Source: Tricholoma matsutake (Eukaryota; Basidiomycota; Agaricomycetes; Agaricales; Tricholomataceae). From it: DNA of 64,000 nucleotides. This document shows positions 54,437 through 64,000 of this stretch, in pieces. Under the pieces are notes generated by a model. The model was not told the origin of the DNA. It ran no database searches and saw nothing but the letters and a program-made list of their open reading frames with translations. How positions within the stretch are numbered: the stretch's first letter is position 1; each line of letters opens with the position of its first letter. The translations under genes were made by a program, and so were the position numbers. The DNA is taken from positions 1,302,001 through 1,366,000 of the forward strand of contig AP026545.1 in assembly GCA_026075535.2 (NCBI GenBank), given 5' to 3'.

Positions 54437-56882
54437 ATGCCACCTGAGGCATCAGAGAACCCGCGGTTGAGACAGTACCAGAAGGGAAGCAGATATACAG
54501 TTGAAGAGCGGAAGATCATTGAGCCTTATAAAGTTGCATTCCGATTGCAGGAATCGAAAGCTGGCCAATTGCAAATACTCAAGTGTGACATCCTCCCAGC
54601 AATATTCAACTACTGGGCATCAATTGACAGGGCCCCTGTGGATGAGGAGGAGAGTCACATTCATGCCAAGGTAAACTCACAAGCATGTGAAGGTTGTATT
54701 ATTGATCACATCGCCAGGAACTAACAACCTGGCTTTCCAACAACTGGCGAATGACCAAAGGCCTCTCACGGAAATCGAACCACTTCAAAGTAAAGCGGTC
54801 GGAAGTCATTTGGAGCTTGTACTGGGACCGAGTTTTCCAACAGATCACAAACCTGTTAGGTGTTGAAAATGCCACCACAAGTACACCAGGATGGTTCCAA
54901 GTGCGACTGCCAGCTATCAAGCATGTTTTTGACACCATGAATGCAGAGGAGAAAGCCATCCTTGAAGTCGAACAGGAGAAAATGATGCAGGAAGGATATC
55001 CTGAGCAGACGAAGCGAGTGTAAGTTGAAGCCAATGCCATTGCTGTTGCTGTTGCCAGACATAACAAACATTTCACAGTCTAGCAGACAAATACCTCCTT
55101 AAACGTGTGGTGGAGAATGCACGACAACAGTGGCTGGAGATGGGGGTGTTGTCTGTGACATTTACAGCCTATACTGCACCTAATGGTTTGATGGTTGTTG
55201 ATGTGTGAGTCCCTGAATCATTTACTGCCAATGCGATGCCAATGCCAATGCCAACTCCAGTCACAAAAATGTTGCCTCTCTGATAGCCACCCCTACACAA
55301 TCATTTCTGGACACGTATCATGATCAAGTAACTGAACTGAAGTGAAACTTTATGAGTTATATCAAGTTTTTATGCCCATCACACCTTCCTTCAAGGTTGG
55401 CAATGCAACATAACGCAACACTAACCCGATTAACAATGACTAATGATGGCTTCCCGATCCTTCCCACATCATGGAAAGGATCACAATTCAAGAAAAAAGA
55501 GCTGGAAGAATGGTTTATGTTGTATGTTGGCCAGCATTACAGTATGTTGACTTCCTATTCCACAAACCGTTACTCATCTCCTGCAGAACTAGCAAACAAT
55601 GGTCATAGTCACCATATCCCATTCAAAGCAATTGCAGATCGGACATCATCATTTGTCAGTCTGGAATATCTCCCAGCTAGGTTCAAAATCAGAGACCCAC
55701 GGAACATGCACAAGAGTATCATAGAAGACTTCTTTGACCATGTTCTGCAGTGACAAATAGTGCAGGGCCCTGAAAGAGTGTTCTGGTTCAAAGCGATCAA
55801 AGCCATGGATGGGAGTGTGGCTCCTGCACACTATCCGAATGATTTGAATAACCCTTCACCCTCCCGACACATTTCCAAATGCAGGGGTTAAAGAAATGAC
55901 GATCCCGATCCTCAGAGTGGCACTGAGCTTGGGACCGTTGCTGATGCCAATGCCGATGCTGAACCAGTGTCTGCAAACCGCAGGGGCCAAAGAAATGACG
56001 ATGCTGATGCCGATCCTCAACCCAGCACTGAACTGGAGGCCATTGCCACTGCCGAACTGCCTGCTGCATCAAGAGGCAGAAAAGTTGGCAAAAGCAAACC
56101 CAAGCGCAAGGAAGCTCGCCAAATATCAACTGCAGGACAGACCCCAAATTCTGATACAACTGAATCACAATATGTCCAAGTGGATCAAATGACAATGGAC
56201 AGCCTCTGCATGGTTGGTGTCACTCAACCACAGCCAATTAATGGTCCTAGTGATGGTGAACCAGAATATCTTGTTCCTCGACACATTTACATGAGATACA
56301 TCATGCCTGGATCAGCTGGAAACACCATTGTAAATGATCCCCCATGCCCAATTGATCCATTTCTGTTGGATATACCTCAAGAGAGCTCACAACGCCCTAA
56401 GCCTTGACCACTTTTAGGGGGAAATCGGACAGAGTGTCCTATTGCAAGGGCAAGGGCTTTAGCAGCATTAGTGGCATCGGCAACAGCAACAGTGGCATCA
56501 GCAATGGCAACAGTGGCATCGGCAATGGCAACACCAATATCAGCAACGGCACCACTAGGATCAGCAACAGCAACACCAATATCAGCAATGGCAACAGTAC
56601 AATCAGCAATGGCAGCACCAATATCGGCAATGGCAACTGTAAGATCGGCAACAGCAACACCAATATCGGCAATGGCACCAGTAGGATCAGCAATGGAAAC
56701 ACCAACATCGGCAATGGCAAAAGTACAATCGGCAACGGCAACATCAGGATCGGCAGCAAATCCATCCTCCACACCAGCACGACCTATCTGAAGGACAGCC
56801 GATGACCTTGCACAGCAGGAAACCATTTCAACCCAGGCTGTTGGGAGGAGACAGAGAATTAAAAAAGTGAAATTTGCTGCGT
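54437..56882 (+). CDS. KDZ-B gene 2: unknown KDZ-associated protein
   Basis: Exons: MPPEASENPRLRQYQKGSRY... to 54670; 54718-55019 (TTWLSNNWRMTKGL, EVIWSLYWDRVFQQITNLLG, TPGWFQVRLPAIKHVFDTM); 55079-55204 (LADKYLLKRVVENARQQWLE, GVLSVTFTAYTAPNG). Later exons have FMLYVGQHYSMLTSY, IPFKAIADRTSSFVSLEYLP, ARFKIRDPRNMHKSI, then a low-complexity region, MGLVSRY-like EYLVPRHIYMRYIMPGSA and a basic end RRQRIKKVKFAA (stop 56882). Introns follow GT/AG. I recall similar proteins encoded beside fungal KDZ transposases; function unknown. In-frame stops near 55753, 55888, 56407 and 56796 mean it may be decayed or have more introns. Confidence 0.55.
56455..56770. repeat. Hexamer array GGCATC / GGCAAC / AGCAAT
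   Basis: About 50 hexamer units within the 3' coding region of gene 2, reading as Ala/Ser/Thr-rich in one frame. Open in several frames on both strands. Confidence 0.9.
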
Positions 56883-56949
56883 AGATTTACAAATAAAACA
56901 CTATGTAATGTGAAAAAAAAGATAGTCCAACTTTTATGTACATGCCAAA

Positions 56950-59264
56950 TCACATGTATTCCTTTCTGCCTCGCTTGGTCTCCCCTCTGTCCTCAGATTT
57001 TCCTGCTCTCTTCCTTGGGTTCGGCTTGGTACTTCTGGAACGTAGTCCAGATGGACCAGGGGTCAGCCCACATGGGGATCGGCGCAGCTGTGCAGGGGGA
57101 GGGGAGGGCCAGGGTGAGGTGATTACATCGACTGCCGATGCCGGTGGGATAAGTGCCGATGCCAGGGCAGCAGGCTTGGGCTCGGCGAGCAACGTTGGGG
57201 GGAAGAGGAGAGGGAGTGGTGGGGCTATTGATGTTGTGGGCTGTACCATTTCTTGAGAATCCTGTGGTGTGGCCAGAATAATTTGGATGGGGGGGGCGCC
57301 AGCCAAGGATGCTTCCCCCACCACCTCTTCCAGCACAGCCAGTCCCTCCTCACCATGCTCAGGCTCATTGTTACCCTCAACAAATCCCCCCTCCTCAACC
57401 AGTTCTCCATCTGTTCGTCTTTGTCGCTGGCAGCGGCATTGGAAGCGGTATCGGGAGCAGCATCGGGAGCAGCAATGGGAGTGGGAGCAGGAGTTGGGGC
57501 AGGAGTTGGGGCAGGAGCAGGAGCGAGAGTGGCAGTGGCAGCAGGAGTGGGAGCAGGAGCAGGAGCGGGGGCAGGAGCAGGAGGAGGAGCAGGAACAGGA
57601 GTGGGAGCGGGAGTGGCATTGCCTTCCTCGGCATCTGTCATTTCTTCCCAATCCGCCTCTGCCCTCCTGCTTGGAGTCCTCTTGAGGCGAACCACCTGCC
57701 CAGCCATGTAACCATTGTACAACGTAATGGGCTGTGCACCAGCCTGCAACCCAAAGTATCCTTCAATGTCGTTCACCCTGTTTTGAAGCAAGTCGACCAC
57801 CTCCCAGAGTTCTTGTACGTGGAGTCGGGACTCTAGGAATGACTCTTCATTCCACTGTGCATGCTTGTACATGTCTTCCTCCAGTTGGTTTAGACATCCA
57901 GTGAAGGTGGCGTAGTCACCGGCAGAGGGGTAGGGAGTCAGGACAGGGAGGGCAGTCAGCTCAGGCTCGGGATCGGCCATGTCGATATCCTCTTCCACAG
58001 CTATGGGTATATGTGTTAGTGGTTTTATGTGTCATGATATGGAAGAACTAACCTTTGGGTTTTCCTTTTTGGCTTGCAGTGAACCGCCTAGACAATTCCT
58101 CTCCACTGTCTTCACTGGAAAATCGTGCCTTCTTTGCTTTTCTTCTTGCCAATCCGTTTGCTTTCTTGGTTCTCGGCACTCAATCCATGTCCTCTGGATC
58201 ACACCAAACTTTCCCTTTCCTAGCAGGCCATTTTTCCATTCACCTGCTCCCAACACTCACGCCTAAGCCTGACACATTGTGCACACGGCATCATTCGCAA
58301 ACTCCCTCACTGGGGTGCTCCTCGTGCCACCCTTGCTGTGTTGTGCTGCTTCTGCTCCATCCTGGGATTGGCACCAGCATCGCTCTCCATCTCCTCATCA
58401 AAATCCTCCTCTGATCCCCTGCTACTCTGCACCTCTCATGGCCTGGGTCTCACTGTGATTGCTGGCAGCATTGGTCGCTGGGCTGGGGCTGGAAGTCTGG
58501 ATCCTGATGCTTCTGGTTGGGCCCGCATCTTGGCCGGTGCCGGTGCCGCTTCTATCCTTGTTGGTGTCAGTGTTGCTGCTGCCATTGCCACTGCCGCTGC
58601 TCGTGCCTTTGCCGCTGCTGCTCTTCCTTTCTCTGCCGCTGCCATCCCTGTCTTTGCCGCTGCCGTCCCCACTTTCTTGGCTGGTGCCGGTGCCAGTGCC
58701 GTTCCTGCTGCCGTTCCCATGCCCACTGCCATTCCCTTTCCTGCTGCTGTTCCCTTTCCTGCTGCTGTTCCCTTTCCTGCTGCCATTCCCTTTCCCCTGC
58801 TGTTCCCTTTCCCGCTGCTGTTCCCATTCCCGCTGCAGTGGCTGTTCCACCTGCCCTTGCTGTTCCAACTGCCGTCGCCGCTGCCGTTGGTCCAGCCGAT
58901 GTGGACACATGACCTGTTATGCCCTTTTTCTCATCAAAGGTCTTCATTGCCCTCAGTTGACCTTCAATAAACTTCTGGTCCCCTGTCCTGTCTGACTTTG
59001 ACCATGCTACCACAAATCCCCACAAAAAGGCATTGGCCCAGAAGACGGCCTGCACATCCTCTGTGAGAACCTCTCTTTGCCAGGCAAATAATGTTTTCTA
59101 CAATTGGTAAGTGCATCGTTGATCTGATAGCATGCCAATCCACTCACAAGGGCCGATTTTCTTTCCTTCATCATGGCCTTGATACTTTGGTCCCAAAGGC
59201 CATTGCAGATGGATTGCTCGATCTCGCTGATCTGGCCGAGCACTTGTTGGCATGTAACATTCAT
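56950..59264 (-). CDS. KDZ-B gene 3: unknown protein, Cys-motif and repeat-rich
   Basis: Minus strand. Exon 1 59264-59148 (MNVTCQQVLGQISEIEQSIC to KSAL); 50-bp intron 59098-59147 (GTGAGT...TTGTAG); then FAWQREVLTEDVQAVFWANA, FLWGFVVAWSK and GDQKFIEGQLRAMKTFDEKK. A hexamer-encoded repeat (58540-58880) follows, then a CAQC-VRLRREC-like Cys motif near 58290, GKFGVIQRTWIECREPRK, an intron near 58005-58055, and AVEEDIDMADPEPELTALPV with helical ESRLHVQELWEVVDLLQNRV. An Ala-Pro repeat (57420-57625) changes frame before GLTPGPSGLRSRSTKPNPRK and the basic C-terminus. Same exon-intron start as the copy at 33105. Role unknown; apparently a transposon-encoded accessory gene. Confidence 0.55.
57420..57630. 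repeat. Hexamer array GGGAGC / GGAGTT / GGCAGG inside gene 3
   Basis: Encodes (AP)n-like repeats on the minus strand. The open frame before and after the array differs, so repeat slippage has probably shifted the frame. Confidence 0.85.
58540..58880. repeat. Hexamer array GCCGCT / TTCCTG / GCCGTT inside gene 3
   Basis: About 340 bp of GCC/CTG-rich hexamers within the coding region following AMKTFDEKKG. Open in all frames over long stretches, giving spurious frames of 160-210 codons. Confidence 0.85.
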
Positions 59265-59425
59265 GGTTGATGAGTCGGCTGTGGCAGCGGGGTCAATGTT
59301 GAGATAAAAAAGAGTGAAACACTGAAAATCAACAATCACATGTTGTTGATCGATATACAATATATACAAACAAATAATGTCCTGATTAAATGGTATCACT
59401 TGTTATCATCTGTGTTATCTATACC
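59265..59425. promoter_or_regulatory. Divergent intergenic region of genes 3 and 4
   Basis: 161 bp between 59264 (minus start) and 59426 (plus start), AT-rich with TATATACAA near 59350. Counterpart of 32917-33104. Bidirectional promoter role inferred. Confidence 0.45.
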
Positions 59426-60153
59426 ATGAGCAATCAGCAAACCGACACTTATATTCCTGATGGATATGTCGTTATCCAAGGTGACAATGGGCAGCACTAT
59501 CTAGTGCCCCATTTTATGATTCCAGCTACCCACCAGGCAATGGAGGCCTATTGCAAGAAGGTTGAATTCAATGTACATATGGCACATGGGGGGGTAAGAT
59601 TTCCTTCTTTTCAGTCTCATTGCCACCAGCATAGCCATCTTGGCCTGATGCCATCCTTGGGCTGATGTCATCCTGTTGGCCAATGCCATGTCTTAGCCAA
59701 TGCCATGTCTTAGCCGATGCCACATCTTGGCTGATGCCGTGTTTTGGCCGATGCTGTTTCTTGGCCGATGCCGTGTCTTGTTTGCCTCGTCTATCCTCTC
59801 ACTGATGACTTTGCAGTCTGGAAACATGACTGATAAACTGTACTACTATGCATTGGCCTGCAACCAGCTAATGCTACCTGCTGATCCAGTAAGTGCCTTG
59901 TCCTCATTTGTATGACTGTTAGTTCATCCTGTTGCAGAAATTGACAGACAGGGAGCTGTTGAGCTGCCATGCCGAAGTGAAAGCCCTGCAAAACAACCTT
60001 GGCACCTCATACAAGGATGCCAGTCATCGTCTCTACATGGCCGAGGTTGAGAAGCTGGAACAGCAAGATGTCACATTGAAGACACATGCAACCTTGAAGG
60101 AAAGGATGGAATATAATCTGAAATCATTTGAACACAGGTTCTCAGACATGTGA
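59426..60153 (+). CDS. KDZ-B gene 4: 151-residue protein, three exons
   Basis: Exon 1 59426-59593 (MSNQQTDTYIPDGYVVIQGD, NGQHYLVPHFMIPATHQAME, ends Gly-Gly); intron 59594-59816; exon 2 59817-59888 (SGNMTDKLYYYALACNQLML); 49-bp intron 59889-59937; exon 3 59938-60153 (KLTDRELLSCHAEVKALQNN, ends FEHRFSDM). All junctions are phase 0 with GT/AG and no stops, so this is one of the few intact genes of the island. The C-terminal 70 residues look like a coiled coil. A broken copy lies at 32320-32916. Family unknown. Confidence 0.7.
59640..59790. repeat. Minisatellite GATGCCGTGTCTTGGCC in intron 1 of gene 4
   Basis: Seven or eight ~18-bp units with variants (CCAATGCCATGTCTTAG). Lies wholly inside the intron, which is several times longer than its neighbours because of it. 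Confidence 0.85.
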
Positions 60154-61522
60154 ATGAGATCATTGTCCCATGACGACAACATGGCCGATCCCACCGGTTC
60201 TCACAATTAGCTAGTACCAACATTGTTATTTTAGCTAGGATGAACACTGCTGTTTTGTTGATTTTGTTCATTCATTCATACTGCCTGCACCCATTGTGTG
60301 TCTGGTTTGCTAATGCCCATTGCCAATGCTCTTGATATATAGATTTCCACCCCAAAGTGTCTGTCTGCTGCTGCCAATGTTGACATTGATGTCGATTTCT
60401 GTGCCGACGTGTCTGCTGATGCCAATGCCGATGGCTGTGACTATTTCATCAATGGTATTAGATTCTTACCACACATCTATGCCAATGCCAATGCTGAATA
60501 CCGTGTCCAACACTATCTCATAGGTACAAGCAAGAATTGTAAAAGACCCGTTTGGTAGGTCTGCACTACATAGAATGAATTATTGCATCATTGCCCATAG
60601 CTAGGCCATACAGTCTCCTATGCACATCTATACCAAGCATTGTAATTCACTATAGTACACACAGCTAGGTCGTACTGTTATGGGGAAGTGGTGCCTGATG
60701 CCGATGCCGTACCTCTATGCTGATGCTGTTGCTGATGCCGATGCCATTGCCGAGTACCATGTACGCTATCTCTGATCTGTATATTATTAACATTCTTCAT
60801 AGTGTATCACAAGCAAGAATTGTAAAAGTGTATTCATTTGATACTAGTACATGTTATACATACTATGAGAGCGTTCGACAGCATCCACCGAACCCATATC
60901 ATTCGGTACACTGTATGTGTTCGATAGACCATATTATTCGGTACAGTGTAGCTTACCTATGTGATCTTAGTTAATTGATACTACAGACACTTGGACATTG
61001 AAAACTCTTACTGAAAGTATGGACCCATTGCTGTCTTTGGCCCGAGATTTCCACCAGGCAAGATGCTGTAATGGATCATTGCAGAGATCTGAAAAAGGTG
61101 CCTCTCCATACGTGTATGCTGTATTACAAAAAGGTAAATAAAAGTATGAGAAGTTGAACTAAAGGAACTCACCAGTCAGTTGCAAGACTAACTTATTGCC
61201 CTACTCTCTCCCTCCCTTCTTGGTAGGTGTTGGGCCTTATATCCCGCATCTTTTTTCAGTTCTATACGAGTTCTATACAATGGTTTTGACCCCGTCTTGG
61301 TAGAGAACGTATTGTACGGTATAAAACATGTTTAAAACGGTGATGTTTATGTAAAACAACCGAGTTCTAAACCCATGGCCAGCACTATTTATTTTCCTCA
61401 CTATTTATGCATGCAATTGAACTGGTTGCTTTGCTTAACATACAACTCTAGAACCTCCACTGATCACGACCCACAATCTGCGGCTACAAATAAGATGCTA
61501 TCACTAGTTTTTGCCCGTAATC
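60154..61522. other. Island edge: hexamer scraps, no recognised gene
   Basis: GCCAATGCC/GCTGATGCC arrays at 60310-60490 and 60690-60755. The motif AGCAAGAATTGTAAAAG occurs at 60530 and 60811. The motif ATTCGGTACA(C/G)TGTA occurs twice at 60900-60950. From about 61000 the sequence loses repeat character. No coding frame supported. Confidence 0.5.
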
Positions 61523-61861
61523 CTAACCGCACGAAAACCTAAATCTCCTGACTTCTCCCCAAATAAGACAAGGGTCATTGCTGACCGTGGCCGGTGGTTT
61601 CCCTCGGACCGAAGTTTCTACTTCTTCCATGGCGACAACAAGTGATTTCAGACGCACACGCTGATCCCAGCGGGGACCGACAATACATTCCCGCTCTTCA
61701 CGACCCCGTTCTGCAAAACGCAGCCGAAGCATCCCTAGCAGCTGTTTGCGCGGCCGCTGGTGTATGACATGACTTGCGCGGGCAACATATTCATATCTAT
61801 TCGTGCTTCCGAATCGTATTCCATTCGGCAACCCGGTCTTGATCTCCTTCCCTTCCGACAA
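61523..61861 (-). CDS. Possible small hypothetical protein
   Basis: 112-codon frame, basic, with RPRKQLLGMLRLRFAERG and LKSLVVAMEEVETSVRG. No stop and non-repetitive composition, but no family recognised and no intron signals examined with confidence. May be the first host gene outside the island or a chance frame. Confidence 0.25.
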   Translation of the reverse strand: MSEGKEIKTGLPNGIRFGSTNRYEYVARASHVIHQRPRKQLLGMLRLRFAERGREERECIVGPRWDQRVRLKSLVVAMEEVETSVRGKPPATVSNDPCLIWGEVRRFRFSCG

Positions 61862-62144
61862 CCCTGGCTGGTGTCCACCGGCTGTCCTTTCCTACGACTG
61901 TCTTCTCATACGGTATATATATATTATCTTGATAAGATTGGCATTGTCAGATAGATCGACTATAGTTCTAGTGTATTTAACTTATTATGCCGTAGTTATG
62001 CTCTAGACACTGATCCAGGAAATTTGTCGAGAATGATCCATTCATAGTACATCGCCTCGTCACCATTCTCCATTCTCTATTCTCCGACCAGCGCCAAAAA
62101 TCAAGATACAATCAAACAATAAGAAGTACCAGGGTAACCCGGTG

Positions 62145-63258
62145 TCATGCAGAACTCCACATGGTGTCCATCTGTGGGTGCATGTGCCCATCAACTTGAG
62201 AACGCCAGTCATGACCGAAGTGCCACCGATATCGCGTGGTATGGATCCAGAAGGCGACGTGTTTGATCGTTGGGCAAAAAGTTTTGAGTTCAGCTGCAAG
62301 GGCGCGCTGTGCTAGAGTCCCAGGACGGGGACTCCAGCGCGAAATGTCGAGCTGAATAGAGCGGAGATAGTGGAGGCCCATCAGGGACTCATGGAATTTA
62401 TAGCGCTGAAATGCATCATGAATTCAGCACAGATGAAAACCTATCGGCATGAATACTAACGTTGGTCACTGGAAGCGGTATCAACCCGACGTGGCGTAGC
62501 ATCGGACACGCAGTTGAAATGATTTTGAGTGCCCTTGACACGACTTCCTCGGGGAGGTCCAAAAGACTTAACCCACGGAGCGTCTTGTGCACACCCGAAA
62601 GCTGGTGAAGAACATCCAGAACCTGCTCTATAGACTCATGTTCGCGGTCGACAATCATCTGCAGATGCGTGAGCGGGCGTTGCATGAGCTGCATTCCCAC
62701 CATAAACGACCCATCAAAGACCTGTAGCACGGGGAAACATCCAGGGAGGAGCGCAACCCGTACTGAGTCATTCATATTATCAAACGTTGTTAGTATGTGT
62801 AGCTTAGGCTGATTCTCCAAGAACTCCACTAACGACGTGTCCCACGTGAAGCGTAGCTTGGCCTCGCGTAGTTGGAACTTAATCTGTGCGGGGTCGAACA
62901 CCCACGTGTTTGAGAAGTAAGAGTCGAAGAGGACGAGGCACTCGAGGTTATGCATGCGGTTCAAGGCGGCTTTTATGGATAGCCAGAAAGGCTGGCCGAG
63001 AGGCAGGGGACGACGAGCTTCTTGGGCAAACCAGAAAGAGTGGACTAGGAGGGCGAGACGCTCGTGTTCGATAATTGTTCTGCAGGCCTGATACGCCTTT
63101 TGTGGTTCTGAGAATGATATTACATCGTAGAGTGTGACCTCCGCCTCTCGCTGTAATGCTTTGCATGTTAGACAAAGTGCACACAAGTCTCCGCGCCGTG
63201 AGCTGGATAATTGCGCAATTCTGCGGGCAATTTCGGGGGAGAGTGGCATCCCAGGCAT
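62145..63258 (-). CDS. F-box-like protein, 352 residues, two exons
   Basis: Exon 1 63258-62461, intron 62406-62460 (55 bp, GTTAGT...TTTCAG), exon 2 62405-62145; phase 0; 352 residues. The N-terminus MPLSPEIARRIAQLSSSRRG, then LCALCLTCKALQREAEVTLY, fits the degenerate F-box of agaricomycete proteins (LP-E...I..L....L..L..CK.L...A...LY). The rest is leucine-patterned, including LECLVLFDSYFSNTW and LHILTTFDNMND, like irregular leucine-rich repeats. Such proteins would recruit targets to SCF ubiquitin ligases. No decay is seen. It is divergent from EB1, 350 bp apart. Substrate unknown. Confidence 0.75.
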
Positions 63259-63608
63259 TGGTTGTTTCCTCTAACCAGATGGGATCAGCCAACCCAACGA
63301 TTTCAGGATATGAAGTGGGAGTCTGATTGATTTCTCGCAATCCGGTCGTGATACGCTGAAAATGGCGTATCAGTCAAGGGAATACTTACTTATTGCTAGA
63401 GACTTGAAACCAGTCAAAAACGTCCAATACAATGGAACTAATTCACACCTTTGCATTATTCGAGTCCTTCTGTTAGGATGGTAAGACACAAAGAGACGGA
63501 CTCACGTTTGTCACGGTAATGAATGTAACCCCAATTTAGGAGTTCAACCATCGTTGACCACAACCCTGACCTCCATTCCAAAACTTTGCGCTCAAACTTC
63601 TTTCTATC
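63259..63608. promoter_or_regulatory. Divergent intergenic region, F-box-like / EB1
   Basis: 350 bp between two divergent host gene starts. No distinct TATA box seen; a pyrimidine-rich TTTCTATCATG lies at the EB1 start. Promoter role inferred from position. Confidence 0.4.
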
Positions 63609-64000
63609 ATGACGAGCGCGTCGAGAACAGATCTGTTGGCCTGGCTCAATGAGCTTCTCCAAATCAACTACACAAAGATTGAACAATGCGGAACTGGTGG
63701 TGCTTACTGTCAGGTACTTGATTCAATCTACGGTACGGACATCGTGTTGTCTTTTCGTGTTTCTCGTGCTTTAATCTGAGTTCTTACATCCTTGGAACTA
63801 TCCACCATTAGGCGATCTACCGATGTCGCGAGTGAAAATGAATGCGAAGCACGAGTACGAATTTATTGCGAATTATAAAGTGATGCAGAATGTCTTCAAA
63901 GCCAAGAAGATAGACAAGGTTCGTCTGTTTTTAATCTATTCCCAGCATTCATGACATCAACCTAGATGCCCTCTCCAGCCAATCCCCGTTGAAAAACTTG
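63609..64000 (+). CDS. EB1/Bim1 microtubule plus-end protein, 5' part
   Basis: Exon 1 63609-63732 ([40 protein letters not shown]), intron 63733-63811, exon 2 63812-63918 ([36 protein letters not shown]), intron 63919-63978 (60 bp), exon 3 from 63979 (PIPVEKL), running off the window. This is the N-terminal calponin-homology domain of EB1 family proteins, which track growing microtubule ends. All splice sites are GT/AG and the reading is uninterrupted. The C-terminal coiled coil and EB1 domain are outside the window. Confidence 0.96.

Noticed and set aside
58338..58995. Plus-strand 178-210 codon frames with Cys-, Leu- or Ala-rich composition
   Set aside because: They overlap the hexamer array of gene 3 on the opposite strand, which has exon/intron structure and a second homologous copy.
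62948..63340. 130-codon minus-strand frame overlapping the F-box-like gene start
   Set aside because: Different frame of the same DNA as exon 1, which has family-like sequence and a good splice site; this one has none.
63456..63686. 76-codon minus-strand frame between the host genes
   Set aside because: Overlaps EB1 exon 1 antisense; EB1 is unambiguous.

Overview
The window reads as nuclear DNA of a filamentous basidiomycete, most likely an agaricomycete. The evidence is short introns of about 50-80 bp with clear GT/AG borders, KDZ-type transposases with Cys-rich N-terminal clusters, chromodomain Ty3/gypsy elements, a Tnp2-type transposase, and an intron-rich EB1 gene. Genus cannot be fixed from this sequence. 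Roughly 1-61 kb is a nested transposable-element island. Ordinary host genes appear only in the last 2.5 kb: an F-box-like protein (minus strand) and the 5' part of an EB1/Bim1 microtubule plus-end protein (plus strand, cut by the window edge).

Layout. 1-274 is the right end of an element with AGTAC... terminal inverted repeats. 275-4969 and 20424-20755 are two halves of one minus-strand Tnp2 transposase gene, also split by an LTR-like element (family A) and a solo LTR. Between the halves lies a 15.45 kb KDZ element (4970-20423) with inverted termini and a perfect 10-bp target duplication. It carries a hAT-like nonautonomous element (5894-7417) and a full-length chromovirus, gypsy-1 (10284-18521, 706-bp LTRs, TSD CTCTG), which itself contains a family-A insertion. 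20.7-25.5 kb is a patchwork of gene fragments: Myb/SANT-like, an unknown basidiomycete family, and an intron-containing Hog1-type MAP kinase piece fused to a gypsy integrase piece. 25530-31884 is full-length gypsy-2 (302-bp LTRs, TSD CTGAG) inside an older minus-strand gypsy remnant.

32.3-37.3 kb holds a broken copy of a divergent gene pair whose better copy lies at 56.9-60.2 kb, together with three family-A copies. 38.1-45.4 kb holds inverted remnants of a third gypsy family. 45.4-50.0 kb is a very large inverted repeat: arms of about 1.7 kb that look identical, with a 1.1 kb spacer containing a small TIR element. 50.4-60.2 kb is a second KDZ locus (CxC2 type) with four genes in two divergent pairs; GCCAAT/GCCGAT-type hexamer arrays have spread through its introns and exons.

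How it fits together. The nesting gives an order of events: Tnp2 element first, then KDZ-A, gypsy-1, and family A within gypsy-1. Many in-frame stops are TGA where family members carry Arg, suggesting CGA-to-TGA decay from C-to-T change at CpG sites. Most transposase and retrotransposon reading frames are therefore relics, although gypsy-1, gypsy-2 and two family-A copies keep perfect target duplications. Statements about conserved families rest on recognising protein motifs by eye; no database search was run.
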